Shown in pieces: positions 33,264-41,912 of a DNA stretch of 64,000 nt. Numbering within the stretch: position 1 is the first letter of the stretch; the number at the start of each line of letters is the position of its first letter. The DNA is taken from assembly GCA_913055905.1 (NCBI GenBank), contig CAJXLB010000001.1, positions 921,746 to 985,745 on the forward strand. Direction: 5' to 3'. The DNA is from an uncultured Winogradskyella sp. (GTDB lineage: Bacteria; Bacteroidota; Bacteroidia; Flavobacteriales; Flavobacteriaceae). The notes under the pieces were generated by a model that worked only from the letters and a program-made list of their open reading frames with translations, ran no database searches and was not told where the DNA came from. The translations under genes were made by a program, and so were the position numbers.

Positions 33264-34013
33264 TTACAGCACTTCAATCAGTTGTAGGGCATTAAACGCG
33301 CCGTTATTGAGCGGGTATTGAATGCCGTTGACTTCCTGAAAGAAAGCGACCTTAAGGAAATAGCAACTTTGACCTGTGCCTGTGGCTGGTGCCGCAGGAA
33401 TCAGGTCCACACTGGTGGCTGTGCCGTTAATGGGCAGGTTTACCACATTGCTTAACTGCAGGTCGCTGCTTCCATCTGCGAAATCGAGATTAAGAAACCC
33501 TGCCGAAAAGCTGAGGTGTGTTGCCCCTTCAGGTGCTGCAACTTGTTGCAGTGGCACTAGGTCCGGCACGCTAATGGTACCCGTTGCCGTATCAAGGCTG
33601 TACTGGGCTTGTAGCACGCTATCCAAAGGTGCCCGGCTGTTAAAGTTAAAGCCCTTAAGCCAGGCCTTACCCATGGCCGTAGCCATGCCAAGCGCCACTT
33701 GGCGCTGTCCTCGTGCCGAGGTTGTGTCCTCGTTTTTCACCTGGCTCAACACTTTGGTTAAGCGCGAGGTCACCCTACTGTCCTTAGCATCTGCCAAGAG
33801 GCTGTTAATGGCTTGCCGCAGCAGTTTCCCACTGCGCGCCGTTTGTCCGAATTCCGTAAGGTTTTCTCGCGTCCTTGCGAAATTGGGATCGTTTAGTATG
33901 CGGTTTTTTGATACACCGCCTTTACTGCGAACGTAATAGCCGTCCGCGCCTTTGTAGAAGGTCACCTCACCGAGCGTGCCCTCTACCTTAAATAATGACT
34001 TATATTTCGCCAT
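33264..34013 (-). CDS. Conserved-looking protein of unknown function, 249 aa
   Basis: Starts MAKYKSLFKVEGTLGEVTFYKG, without a signal peptide or membrane segment. The first 110 residues are basic and helical with conserved-looking pieces (GYYVRSKGG, FARTRENLTEFG, GKLLRQAINSLL); the second half is strand-rich with many small residues. I recall proteins with this N-terminus across Flavobacteriaceae but know no function. It is the only minus-strand gene inside the polysaccharide region, has its own terminator, and its GC content is higher than its right-hand neighbours. A structural or phage-like role is possible but unsupported. Confidence 0.7.
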   Translation of the reverse strand: MAKYKSLFKVEGTLGEVTFYKGADGYYVRSKGGVSKNRILNDPNFARTRENLTEFGQTARSGKLLRQAINSLLADAKDSRVTSRLTKVLSQVKNEDTTSARGQRQVALGMATAMGKAWLKGFNFNSRAPLDSVLQAQYSLDTATGTISVPDLVPLQQVAAPEGATHLSFSAGFLNLDFADGSSDLQLSNVVNLPINGTATSVDLIPAAPATGTGQSCYFLKVAFFQEVNGIQYPLNNGAFNALQLIEVL

Positions 34014-34740
34014 CGTTTACTTGATTTATGTGGGGTTCTTGTTTCCCCACGTTTTACAAAAATTAAGATCATGGATGGCCTTTGCTTGGGCTATGTACAT
34101 CTTACCGTCGCGTTGGTTATCCAATGATGCTACTGCAATACTAGGGCGTAATTCAGGATGTTTTGGGAAACGGACTGGTTTGCAACCCTTTAGGGTGTAA
34201 ATACCTTAACGTTACCTTTTTATGGGTGTTGCGGGTGTTTTGGACCGCTTTTTACCGTGTTATCCGTGTAAGTATCTGTTATTTAATACATTATAACTTG
34301 GCTAAAGGGTTGTAAATATGACCTTCCCGGATCTACACTTTTCATAGGGTTGGCATAGGGTATCCATAGGGTTGCTATGGGGGAGGTCTGCTCAATTTAT
34401 ACCAGAGCGATGGTTGAGAGATTAGTGACAACTCTTGTTAGTACTTTGAGTTATATACCCGGCTTATGTTTTGTGACTGACTTAGGTCATACTCTTGCCA
34501 ACAGTTTGCAACGTGTACTGATGTATTTCGATGATTGGATTCCTGTTTCTGTAAGCGGCTTGTGTTTTGGGGACAACATGCTGATCTTTTGCTATGTGGC
34601 TAAACTATCCTCATGGAAAAATTTTTTTACCCAAAAATTACGTCATTTTAAATTATCGCTGAATTGTGGTTGTAGTTTTGACTTCAGTAATCTTTGGATA
34701 GCTAAACTCATCTATACTTTAAATTAAGAGATTAAGCGCA
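34014..34740. other. Gap between the unknown gene and the small paralogs
   Basis: Contains three short units around CATAGGGTTG at 34342-34378. A 116-codon frame at 34377 has cysteine- and phenylalanine-rich composition unlike a gene and no family features. A possible promoter for the next gene (TTTG at 34693-34696, TA-rich -7 near 34713) is at the right end. Confidence 0.5.
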
Positions 34741-34941
34741 ATGCGTTTATTTTTAGATCGACAAGACATACAAAACTTAAATAAGGTCTCTGAAAAGGAG
34801 GCGCTTCATATTATGCGTGAGATTAGGGAGACCTATAAATTACCCAAAAAACGCTATATCAGTGTGCGTGCCTATTGTGACTATTTTAGGGTAAGTTGTG
34901 AAGATGTCTATCACGTGTTAGGCTATAAACAAACGGGCTAA
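34741..34941 (+). CDS. Small basic protein, HTH-like, paralog 1
   Basis: A 66-residue protein: LFLDRQDIQNLNKVSEKEALHIM, then LPKKRYISVRAYCDYF, then EDVYHVLGY. The last 30 residues read like the helix-turn-helix of excisionase or MerR-like proteins (ISVRAYCDYFRVSCEDVYHVL), but this is a pattern judgement. It is closely related to the gene at 35476. Both lie alone in long AT-rich gaps at the left edge of the variable polysaccharide cassette, which would suit a regulator of that locus or a remnant of a mobile element. Not a family I can name. Confidence 0.65.
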   Translation: MRLFLDRQDIQNLNKVSEKEALHIMREIRETYKLPKKRYISVRAYCDYFRVSCEDVYHVLGYKQTG

Positions 34942-35475
34942 ATAATGCCATTTCCATCTGTAACTTATGTCTAAGGATACGTGACAGCATGCGTGGTGCT
35001 CTTTTAAGTCAGGGCCGTGTTGAAAATTATAGATTTTTTACCTATGTCTTGTTAATAATCTTTTGTCTCCTTTCCATTTATTTTTCTTCGTTCTCTATAC
35101 AAAAGAGATTTAAATACAAGGTTCTATGTTATAAAAGCTAAGACTCAATAAAGTTAGTTGAACGACATGGATACCATTAGTTGCTAAAAAACCTCGACGA
35201 ACGGTAAGGCCAGATTTGTGAAAAAAGATGTAAAAAAGCCCCAAAATCTCAAAATTTGAGTCCTATTATTCGTGATAAGCTTTAGATATGGTGTGTTTTT
35301 TAAGATTTAAGTGTAAATCTAGGCTTAAAATATATATAAATACTTACAAAAAATTACTAGTTGTCGAATAAAATATGTATTTAAGCTATTTTTTACTAAT
35401 GTGTCAGTAATTTTAGCATTAAGAACCTTAGTGGGGCTAAGGTCATACTCATTTTAAGTTAATAGGATAAGCACT
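34942..35475. other. AT-rich gap, nothing recognised
   Basis: 534 bases of AT-rich sequence between the two paralogs. The base composition differs from the flanking operons. I see no convincing frame, RNA gene or hairpin. A long leader for the second paralog could lie here. Confidence 0.5.
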
Positions 35476-35730
35476 ATGACGTTGTACTTGCACCGGCAAG
35501 ACATACAAGACTTAAATAAGGTCTCTGAAAAGGAGGCGCTTAATATCATGCGCGAGATTAGGGCGACGTACAACTTACCCAAAAAGCGCTATATCAGTGT
35601 GCGTGCCTATTGCCAATATTTTATGGTGACCAAGGAGGATGTTTACAAACTGCTAAGCACAGCAAAGCGAGCTAATGCTTCTCAGGGTCCATCTGAGTCT
35701 AAAGTTTCCCAATTGTCTGCTACGGCTTGA
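35476..35730 (+). CDS. Small basic protein, HTH-like, paralog 2
   Basis: An 84-residue protein whose first 62 residues closely follow paralog 1 (34741): RQDIQDLNKVSEKEALNIM, LPKKRYISVRAYCQYF, EDVYKLL. Its extra tail is rich in Ser, Ala and Gln and probably unstructured. The match extends over the coding part only, so this is an older duplication or two members of a family kept side by side. Function unknown; DNA binding is inference. Confidence 0.65.
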   Translation: MTLYLHRQDIQDLNKVSEKEALNIMREIRATYNLPKKRYISVRAYCQYFMVTKEDVYKLLSTAKRANASQGPSESKVSQLSATA

Positions 35731-35900
35731 GCTATGAATGCAAGATTTCCGTAAAATAGTACTGTAATTATTGTCAGCTTCATCAAGCAGATGTCCTTAA
35801 GGCCTTAGCGGCATGTTCCCTTACAAACTTTAGTTAACGCCTTTTGCCTTTATGCTGGTTACCAATTTTAGGGTTATGCCCTAATTATAAGGTTTTCCAT

Positions 35901-36006
35901 TATGAGAGTCATTTCAAATGTTTTAGATTTGTCACTAGAGTAAAAACACAACACTAGAATATGGCTAAGGTAGCATTTACAACAGGCGTAAAGAACAGGC
36001 TGGTGC
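35901..36006 (+). pseudogene. Duplicated promoter and first codons of gmd
   Basis: Matches 30032-30137 base for base apart from about a dozen differences, including the TAGATTTG box and the ATG at 35961 with MAKVAFTTGV. The frame breaks at once (GGCGTAAAG gives a stop), and homology ends near 36006. It is a remnant of another gmd gene or a copy left by recombination. Confidence 0.85.
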
Positions 36007-36014
36007 GGATATAA

Positions 36015-36182
36015 TTGATCTATCCATTCTATATATTTGATGAATCCCAGAATAAATACGGTATGACCTTTAAAGATAAAATTTTATACTATGATAATCA
36101 TCACTTAACTAAAGAAGGTACTGTGGCAGTATCTGAAATTTTAAAATCTATATTCTATAATTCCAGGTCTAAATACGATTAA
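36015..36182 (+). pseudogene. 3' end of an acyltransferase (SGNH-type) gene
   Basis: An open frame of 55 codons reads LIYPFYIFDESQNKYGM, then KDKILYYDNHHLTKEGTVAV, and ends at TAA 36180-36182. The DNHHLT motif fits the C-terminal SGNH block (D-x-x-H-L) of OafA-like acyltransferases. There is no start codon of its own near the 5' end. It begins nine bases after the gmd remnant and its stop overlaps the wzx start (TAATG), so the cassette once had a full acyltransferase gene upstream of wzx. Confidence 0.7.
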
Positions 36183-37675
36183 TGAGCAAATCAAATAAAA
36201 TAGTGGACTTTGATAGCAAAGATTTGGGGAGAAAGTCTGTTCGCTCAGGAATGGTTAATATGGGAGGTCAATTGTTATCAGTTATTATTCAGTTAACTTC
36301 TACCGTAGTCTTGGCAAGAATTATAAGCCCTGATTCATATGGTATAATTGGAATGGTAATGGCTGTGATAATTTTTGCAGGCTTATTTAGAGATCTTGGT
36401 CTAAGTACGGCTACGATACAACGGAAAGAAATTAACTCTAATCAAATAAGTGTGTTATTCTGGGTCAATGCAGCGGTGGGTTTAGGCCTTTCTGTTTTGC
36501 TAGCATTTTGCTCTCCGTTGGTGGTATGGTTTTACGGTAAGCCTGAACTATTGTGGGTTACAGTAGTCTTGGGGATTAATATATTTCTTTCAAGCCTGGG
36601 GGCTCAACATGCCGCTTTACTGAATAGACACATGCAATTTGTTAAATTTAACGTAGCTAAAATTTCAAGTGCCTTAACCTATTTTATTGTAGCCCTAATC
36701 GGTGCTTTGTACGGCATGGAATACTGGGCACTTGTTTTAGGTGCTGTAGCCCAGACCATTGTTAATACTGCATTGGTTTGGTTTTTTTCCGGTTGGATAC
36801 CAGGTTTGCCTCAGAGGAATACGGGCAGTAGAGATTTGATTAAGTATGGGCTGAATTTAACAGGGTTTGAATTTGTAAATTACTTTTCCAGAAATTTGGA
36901 TAACGTCCTAATTGGTAAGGTTATAGGTGCCGAAGTTTTGGGTTACTATACGAGGGCATATCGCTTGATTATGTTTCCTATTTCAAATATTAGAACACCT
37001 CTGGCGGCAGTTGCTTTACCAGGCTTAAGTAGCATACAGTCAGAAAAACTTCTTTTTCGTTCCTATTACACGCAGTTATTGGGTATACTATCAGTGGTTA
37101 CCATGCCCATTGCGGCCTTTACATTTTTTGCTGCAGAACCTATTGTTTTGGTTGTATTAGGTTTAGACTGGTTACCGGTAGCTCCAATAATGCAATGGTT
37201 AGCTGTTGCCGCTTTTTTACAGCCGGTTGCAGGGTTGTTTGGCGTAGTTTTATTGGCTTTGGGACTTGCCAAGCGGCACATGCATTGCGGTCTTATATCA
37301 GGGATTGTGTTATCCCTTGTGTTTTTAATAAGTGTAAATTACGGTGTAGAAGTATTGGCAATGGCATATGCCATTTCGGGATATGTATTATTCATACCTA
37401 TTTTCTTGTATGCTTCAAAGAATACAGGGATTAACCTTTCAGATTTTTATAAAGGAGTTTGGCGAGCAGCATTGGCATCAATAATCTCTGTAATTATATT
37501 AAGTTTTATAGATTTTGCGGACTATTTTGATAATATTTACCTTTCTGTATTCATAAAAGCTTTTGAATTTATAATCACATATCTTGCTTTCATTCTAATA
37601 TTGCCAGGCGGTAAGACTCTATTGTTAATGATAGTTAATCGTATTAGGCAATCACTATTAAAACCCACAAGTTAA
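36182..37675 (+). CDS. wzx: Wzx-type oligosaccharide flippase
   Basis: A 497-residue inner-membrane protein of the MOP superfamily with about 12-14 hydrophobic segments. The start (VRSGMVNMGGQLLSVIIQLTSTVVLARIISPDSYGIIGMV) is the usual polysaccharide synthase pattern. It would move lipid-linked repeat units to the periplasmic face, where the Wzy at 48313 joins them. It begins within the stop codon of the acyltransferase remnant, and the next gene starts four bases after its stop. It is AT-richer than the rhamnose and legionaminate genes. Confidence 0.93.
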   Translation: MSKSNKIVDFDSKDLGRKSVRSGMVNMGGQLLSVIIQLTSTVVLARIISPDSYGIIGMVMAVIIFAGLFRDLGLSTATIQRKEINSNQISVLFWVNAAVGLGLSVLLAFCSPLVVWFYGKPELLWVTVVLGINIFLSSLGAQHAALLNRHMQFVKFNVAKISSALTYFIVALIGALYGMEYWALVLGAVAQTIVNTALVWFFSGWIPGLPQRNTGSRDLIKYGLNLTGFEFVNYFSRNLDNVLIGKVIGAEVLGYYTRAYRLIMFPISNIRTPLAAVALPGLSSIQSEKLLFRSYYTQLLGILSVVTMPIAAFTFFAAEPIVLVVLGLDWLPVAPIMQWLAVAAFLQPVAGLFGVVLLALGLAKRHMHCGLISGIVLSLVFLISVNYGVEVLAMAYAISGYVLFIPIFLYASKNTGINLSDFYKGVWRAALASIISVIILSFIDFADYFDNIYLSVFIKAFEFIITYLAFILILPGGKTLLLMIVNRIRQSLLKPTS

Positions 37676-37679
37676 AACC

Positions 37680-39437
37680 TTGGAAAAAGCTAAAGGAAAT
37701 TGCAATATTAAAATTCTTTTAACCAACGCTCACGAGCGTTCTGCTCAAATTGCCATCGGGTCATTAAAAGGAGCAAGTTATAACATAATTATAGCTACAT
37801 CACAAAGTGCTTTACACCTACTACGAAATAAGAATAATATTGTTATACATCCTTGTCCAAATGCACAAACCAATCTTTTTATACAATGGATAAGAGACAT
37901 GCTAAATAAAGAGCAGGATGTTTTGGTTTTGCCTATTAATGAATCAACACTATTTGCATGTGACTCAATACGGACCAATCAACCTGATTTGGCTTCGAGG
38001 TTTATTATGCCCTCAGATCATTCTTTAAAATATGCATTAAGTAAGTTTGAAGCCACTCAAGCAGCCCAAAATGCCAATATTATAACTCCCAAAACATATT
38101 TTATAAGGAAGAGCTCTTCAGAACAAATTAATTGGCCGAATAAGCCTTTAAATTTCCCCCTTATTGTAAAATGGGATAATGTTCTATTTGAAAATAAGTA
38201 CAATAAGGGGAGTTTGCGAATTGTAAATAATGAAGAAGAATTGGGGGATACCGTAATGGAATTAGCTCCTATGAAGTGTAGTATTATTCTTCAAGAGCTT
38301 GTTCTCGGTTATGGTGTAGGTGCTTTCTTTTTAAGGCATAATGGTAAAATACTACTGCAATTTGCTCATAGGCGCTTACATGAAGTGCCATGGACAGGCG
38401 GTGTGTCTGCCTATTGTGAAAGTTCTGATGATGAAGAAGTCTTACATGCTGGAGAGCACTTGCTTAATGCTATCAATTATGATGGTTTGGCGATGGTTGA
38501 GTTTCGGAAAGAGGAAGGTAAACCACCTGTGTTTCTTGAAATTAACGGCCGGCTTTGGGGGTCTACTGGTTTGGCCTTGGCGGCAGGAGCAGATTTTCCA
38601 AAAGCCATGGTAGAATATCATTTGATGCAACAAACTTCCGTAAAGCAGCCAGACTTAAAAACGAAGGTACGATGGCACGAACCCAGGTTTGAGCTATTGT
38701 ACTTACAATCCTTAAAAACAGATAATTCAAAATTGAGTATTGAAAAACCAACTCTATTAAAAGCCAGAAAACAAGTGCTATTAAACTTTATAAATCCGGC
38801 TGTAAAAACTGATTGGTGGTGGGAGGGTGAGTTCCTATTATCGTTACGCTCTTATTTAGGGCTCGTCAAGGCTGAACTGGCCAAAGCTAAAAGGAGTTAC
38901 CTCAAAAATAAAAAGATCGAAAAGCATCCTTTAGTGCTACAGGCCATAGAACAGAGCAAAGGGTTTTTTACAAAAAACAATGAAATTAAAAACATCCTCT
39001 TTGTGTGCTACGGCAATATTTGTAGAAGTCCCTATGCAGAATTTAGATGGCAACAATTTCGGCATGCATATTTGCAATTGCCACTAGCAAAGTCGGTGGG
39101 CTTTCACGATAATATAAATAGAGAGACACCAGCCAGATTTCGATCAGTAGCAAAACATCTAGGCGTTAATTTAGACCAACACCGTTCTAAAAGAATAACA
39201 AAAACACTTGTAGATGACGCTGATGTATTGATTGCTATGGATTTACGAAACCTAAAGGACATAAGAAAAGAATTTCCTGAAGCGATGACCAAAACACTTT
39301 TGCTTGGAGCCTTAGGGGACAATAATAATGCCGAAATTGATGATCCTTATGGAAAGACAATGGGCATAGGAGGAGCAATTTATAGACGCATGGATGAAGA
39401 GCTAATTCAACTTAAAAAATTATTTTTGAATACATGA
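37680..39437 (+). CDS. ATP-grasp domain fused to low-molecular-weight protein tyrosine phosphatase
   Basis: A 585-residue two-part protein. Residues 1-330 look like an ATP-grasp ligase: PLIVKWDN near 163, IILQELVLGYGVGAFF near 208, VEFRKE near 281 and FLEINGRLWGS near 292 with the metal-binding Glu and Asn. Residues 435-585 are a low-molecular-weight tyrosine phosphatase: FVCYGNICRSP with the Cys-x5-Arg loop, and DDPYG with the general-acid Asp. Phosphatases of this type usually act as Wzb partners of the kinase Wzc, which is present at 58424, and no separate wzb was found. The ATP-grasp part may amidate or ligate an amino acid to a sugar. The start is TTG, four bases after wzx; the end overlaps the next gene. 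Confidence 0.88.
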   Translation: MEKAKGNCNIKILLTNAHERSAQIAIGSLKGASYNIIIATSQSALHLLRNKNNIVIHPCPNAQTNLFIQWIRDMLNKEQDVLVLPINESTLFACDSIRTNQPDLASRFIMPSDHSLKYALSKFEATQAAQNANIITPKTYFIRKSSSEQINWPNKPLNFPLIVKWDNVLFENKYNKGSLRIVNNEEELGDTVMELAPMKCSIILQELVLGYGVGAFFLRHNGKILLQFAHRRLHEVPWTGGVSAYCESSDDEEVLHAGEHLLNAINYDGLAMVEFRKEEGKPPVFLEINGRLWGSTGLALAAGADFPKAMVEYHLMQQTSVKQPDLKTKVRWHEPRFELLYLQSLKTDNSKLSIEKPTLLKARKQVLLNFINPAVKTDWWWEGEFLLSLRSYLGLVKAELAKAKRSYLKNKKIEKHPLVLQAIEQSKGFFTKNNEIKNILFVCYGNICRSPYAEFRWQQFRHAYLQLPLAKSVGFHDNINRETPARFRSVAKHLGVNLDQHRSKRITKTLVDDADVLIAMDLRNLKDIRKEFPEAMTKTLLLGALGDNNNAEIDDPYGKTMGIGGAIYRRMDEELIQLKKLFLNT

Positions 39438-40630
39438 TAATTACGTGGCTCATTCCAGATACCTATGGTTTTCTTTTAGATGAATTAGAGGAATTATCTT
39501 CTAAAACATTAAAGCTTAGAGTGTTATCAGGTAAACCTATTCCCAAAAAAGTCCGTGAACGTCTTCCTGAAGTGGCATTTTATTATTGTCCACCAAAATC
39601 GATAGTTCTGCAAAGTTTGCGCAATAAACGGCTAAGATTGTTATGGCAATGGCATGGTTGGCGCTTACTAAAAAATACCTACCATGCTAATCCAATAGCG
39701 GGGTTATATGCTGTGTTAAACCAATTGGAAAAAAAAGCACCAAGTGACGTTATTCACTCCCATTTTGCTTATCCCGGTGGTGTAGGTGCACGGCTTTTAG
39801 ACAAGCCACAACTACTCACGTTAAGAGGTTATGATGTACTCACAACAGGACACTATGGTGCAACCTGGAATTTCTTCTTTAGAAAAAATCTTATAGCATC
39901 TTTTCGTAAAAACACGATTGTGACAGGCGGTAGTGGCTATACAGTTGAAAGAGCACGGCAGATTTTAGGATGGGAGGCGGATATTAGATATGTAAAAGAA
40001 GGCATCACATTTAAATCATTTGATAGAGCGCATAGATTTGATAGGAACGCCTTAGACATAAAACAGAACGAAATGGTTTTGCTTAGTGTTGGTAACTTGG
40101 TAGACGTTAAAAGTCATGCGTTGCTTTTTTCTGCCTATGCTGCACTTGAAGACCGTATAAAACAGACAACCAGAATTATTATATGTGGCGATGGCCCACT
40201 GAGAGCTGATTTAGAAAAACAGTGTAAAAGTTTAGGTATAGATGAGCGCGTAGTATTTTTGGGGCAACTGCCGCGGCAAGAGTTGGCAGATATTTTTGAA
40301 TTGTCCGATGTTTTGGTACATCCATCTATGTCTGAAGGATTTGGCAATGTCATTTTAGAAGCCATGTTTTTTAAATTACTGGTTATCGCAAGTCCGGTTG
40401 GTGTAGCTCGGGATATCATAATGGATACTAAAAATGGCTATTTACCGAAATTAGGGGATAAACAAAGCTGGAAAACATGTTTAGAACATGTGCTTCAAAA
40501 GGATTTGAAGAGCTTTCGAAAGGTATTGGATAAGAATCACCAAATGGTACTCAATACGTTTAGTATGGAGCAACGTATAGATGCGTTTCTTGAGTTATAC
40601 CGTGAGACAGTAAAAAACAGCGCCGAATAA
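39434..40630 (+). CDS. Glycosyltransferase, GT4 family (WcaL-like)
   Basis: A 398-residue GT-B enzyme. HSHFAYPGGVGARLL near residue 108 and LRGYDV near 131 fit the colanic acid WcaL-like branch; the C-terminal half has ICGDGPLRADLE near 250 and the donor-site motif SEGFGNVILEAM near 297. It would add one sugar to the lipid-linked repeat. It overlaps the ATP-grasp/phosphatase gene by four bases and ends directly before the next gene. Confidence 0.92.
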   Translation: MIITWLIPDTYGFLLDELEELSSKTLKLRVLSGKPIPKKVRERLPEVAFYYCPPKSIVLQSLRNKRLRLLWQWHGWRLLKNTYHANPIAGLYAVLNQLEKKAPSDVIHSHFAYPGGVGARLLDKPQLLTLRGYDVLTTGHYGATWNFFFRKNLIASFRKNTIVTGGSGYTVERARQILGWEADIRYVKEGITFKSFDRAHRFDRNALDIKQNEMVLLSVGNLVDVKSHALLFSAYAALEDRIKQTTRIIICGDGPLRADLEKQCKSLGIDERVVFLGQLPRQELADIFELSDVLVHPSMSEGFGNVILEAMFFKLLVIASPVGVARDIIMDTKNGYLPKLGDKQSWKTCLEHVLQKDLKSFRKVLDKNHQMVLNTFSMEQRIDAFLELYRETVKNSAE

Positions 40631-41902
40631 ATGAGTAACGACCCAAAACACAAAATCTTATGGCTTAACCTTATTCCTGGGTTTGAACCAATTTTGAATA
40701 AGCACCAGGATATTACCTCAAATAAAGTTGCGTTAACGCTGGGCTCAATTGAGGATTTCAGCAGTCGTCCTTTAGCCTACTCGGTAATTTTCTTGGCTTT
40801 AGATACTTCTTTTTTAAGTTGGCAACGCTGGCACTTGCAATATATGTCCCGTCAACTTAAGACAGATGGCTATCTATTCATTAAAGGTTATGACTGGCCT
40901 AAGCAGGACAAAGGTTTTATGGCCTATGTATTAAGTATGCTACGCTGGTTTTTATGGCAATGTGCTGCTAAATCAAATTTAACCCTTTTTCAAAATTTCG
41001 TGCTATCGTCAAAGTTTCTTGAGCAGGCAAGTCATTATGGTCTCGAATTAGTGAAGATGCCAAAACAGCTCAAAAAAGTCCAACGCGGTGGCATTACTTT
41101 TCAGAAAAAAATAAATTACGAAGCTAAATTAAAGCAAAGGCTTCAAGATGAAACCTATGTCAAAAATGCGATGCAAAGGGGTTATAAAGACCGGCTTATT
41201 TCTGAGGCTTATCGTGCCAAACAGAAGCCCAAATTGACTTTTCCCCAATCGTTAATTAAAAATATGCCTGCAACTATACTCGTTTTGTCTCCACATCCCG
41301 ATGATGAGCTTGTAGGTTGTGGTGGTACACTCCATGCCTTAAAGAAAGAAGGAGCAAAAATTTATGTTATACAGATGACAGAAGGGGCAACATCAAGTGG
41401 TTTAAGCAATGAGCGCGAATCTGTAATGAGAACAGAACGCTGGAAAGAGGCGGCTGCTGTAGCTGAGAAGCTAGGATTTGAACAGAACTATTGGAATACT
41501 GATAAAACGTTTACGTTAGTGTTTGACAAGACGACTATTGAAAAACTGGGAAAAACACTGCAGCTTTTAAGGCCAGACTTGATTTTTGTGCCATCAAAAG
41601 ACGATTTACATGCCGAACACCAGATTGCCTATAAACTTTTAAGTGCGGCTTTACAAAACTATTCAAATCCAATTAGAGTTCTTCAATATCCAGTATGGGG
41701 TAAGCTCACTGCTATAAATTATGCGGTTGATGTTACAGGATATACGGACAGCATCCTAGACGCAATGTATCACTACAGTACGGCTATGAAACCAGAAGAT
41801 TATAACGCGCGTTTGCAAACCCTCTGGACGTACCAATCTTTAATTTTTGCAGGGGACACAAAACATCAGGTAGAAATATTTAAGGAAGAGCGTCATACCT
41901 AA
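40631..41902 (+). CDS. PIG-L-type deacetylase with methyltransferase-like N-terminus
   Basis: A 423-residue protein. Residues 213-400 are a PIG-L/LmbE de-N-acetylase: LSPHPDDELVGCGG with the zinc-binding HPDDE at 222-226, a TEGATSS stretch, and DLHAEHQIAY with two more histidines. The first 200 residues resemble the C-terminal half of a class I methyltransferase (RQLKTDGYLFIKG), but no SAM-binding GxGxG is seen, so this part may be degenerate or only structural. It probably removes an N-acetyl group from a sugar of the repeat unit. It directly follows the preceding gene with no gap. Confidence 0.83.
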   Translation: MSNDPKHKILWLNLIPGFEPILNKHQDITSNKVALTLGSIEDFSSRPLAYSVIFLALDTSFLSWQRWHLQYMSRQLKTDGYLFIKGYDWPKQDKGFMAYVLSMLRWFLWQCAAKSNLTLFQNFVLSSKFLEQASHYGLELVKMPKQLKKVQRGGITFQKKINYEAKLKQRLQDETYVKNAMQRGYKDRLISEAYRAKQKPKLTFPQSLIKNMPATILVLSPHPDDELVGCGGTLHALKKEGAKIYVIQMTEGATSSGLSNERESVMRTERWKEAAAVAEKLGFEQNYWNTDKTFTLVFDKTTIEKLGKTLQLLRPDLIFVPSKDDLHAEHQIAYKLLSAALQNYSNPIRVLQYPVWGKLTAINYAVDVTGYTDSILDAMYHYSTAMKPEDYNARLQTLWTYQSLIFAGDTKHQVEIFKEERHT

Positions 41903-41912
41903 ATAAAAATCA

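Noticed and set aside
34377-34727. 116-codon frame upstream of the first small paralog
   Set aside because: Cys-, Phe- and Leu-rich product with no family pattern, running through short tandem repeats.
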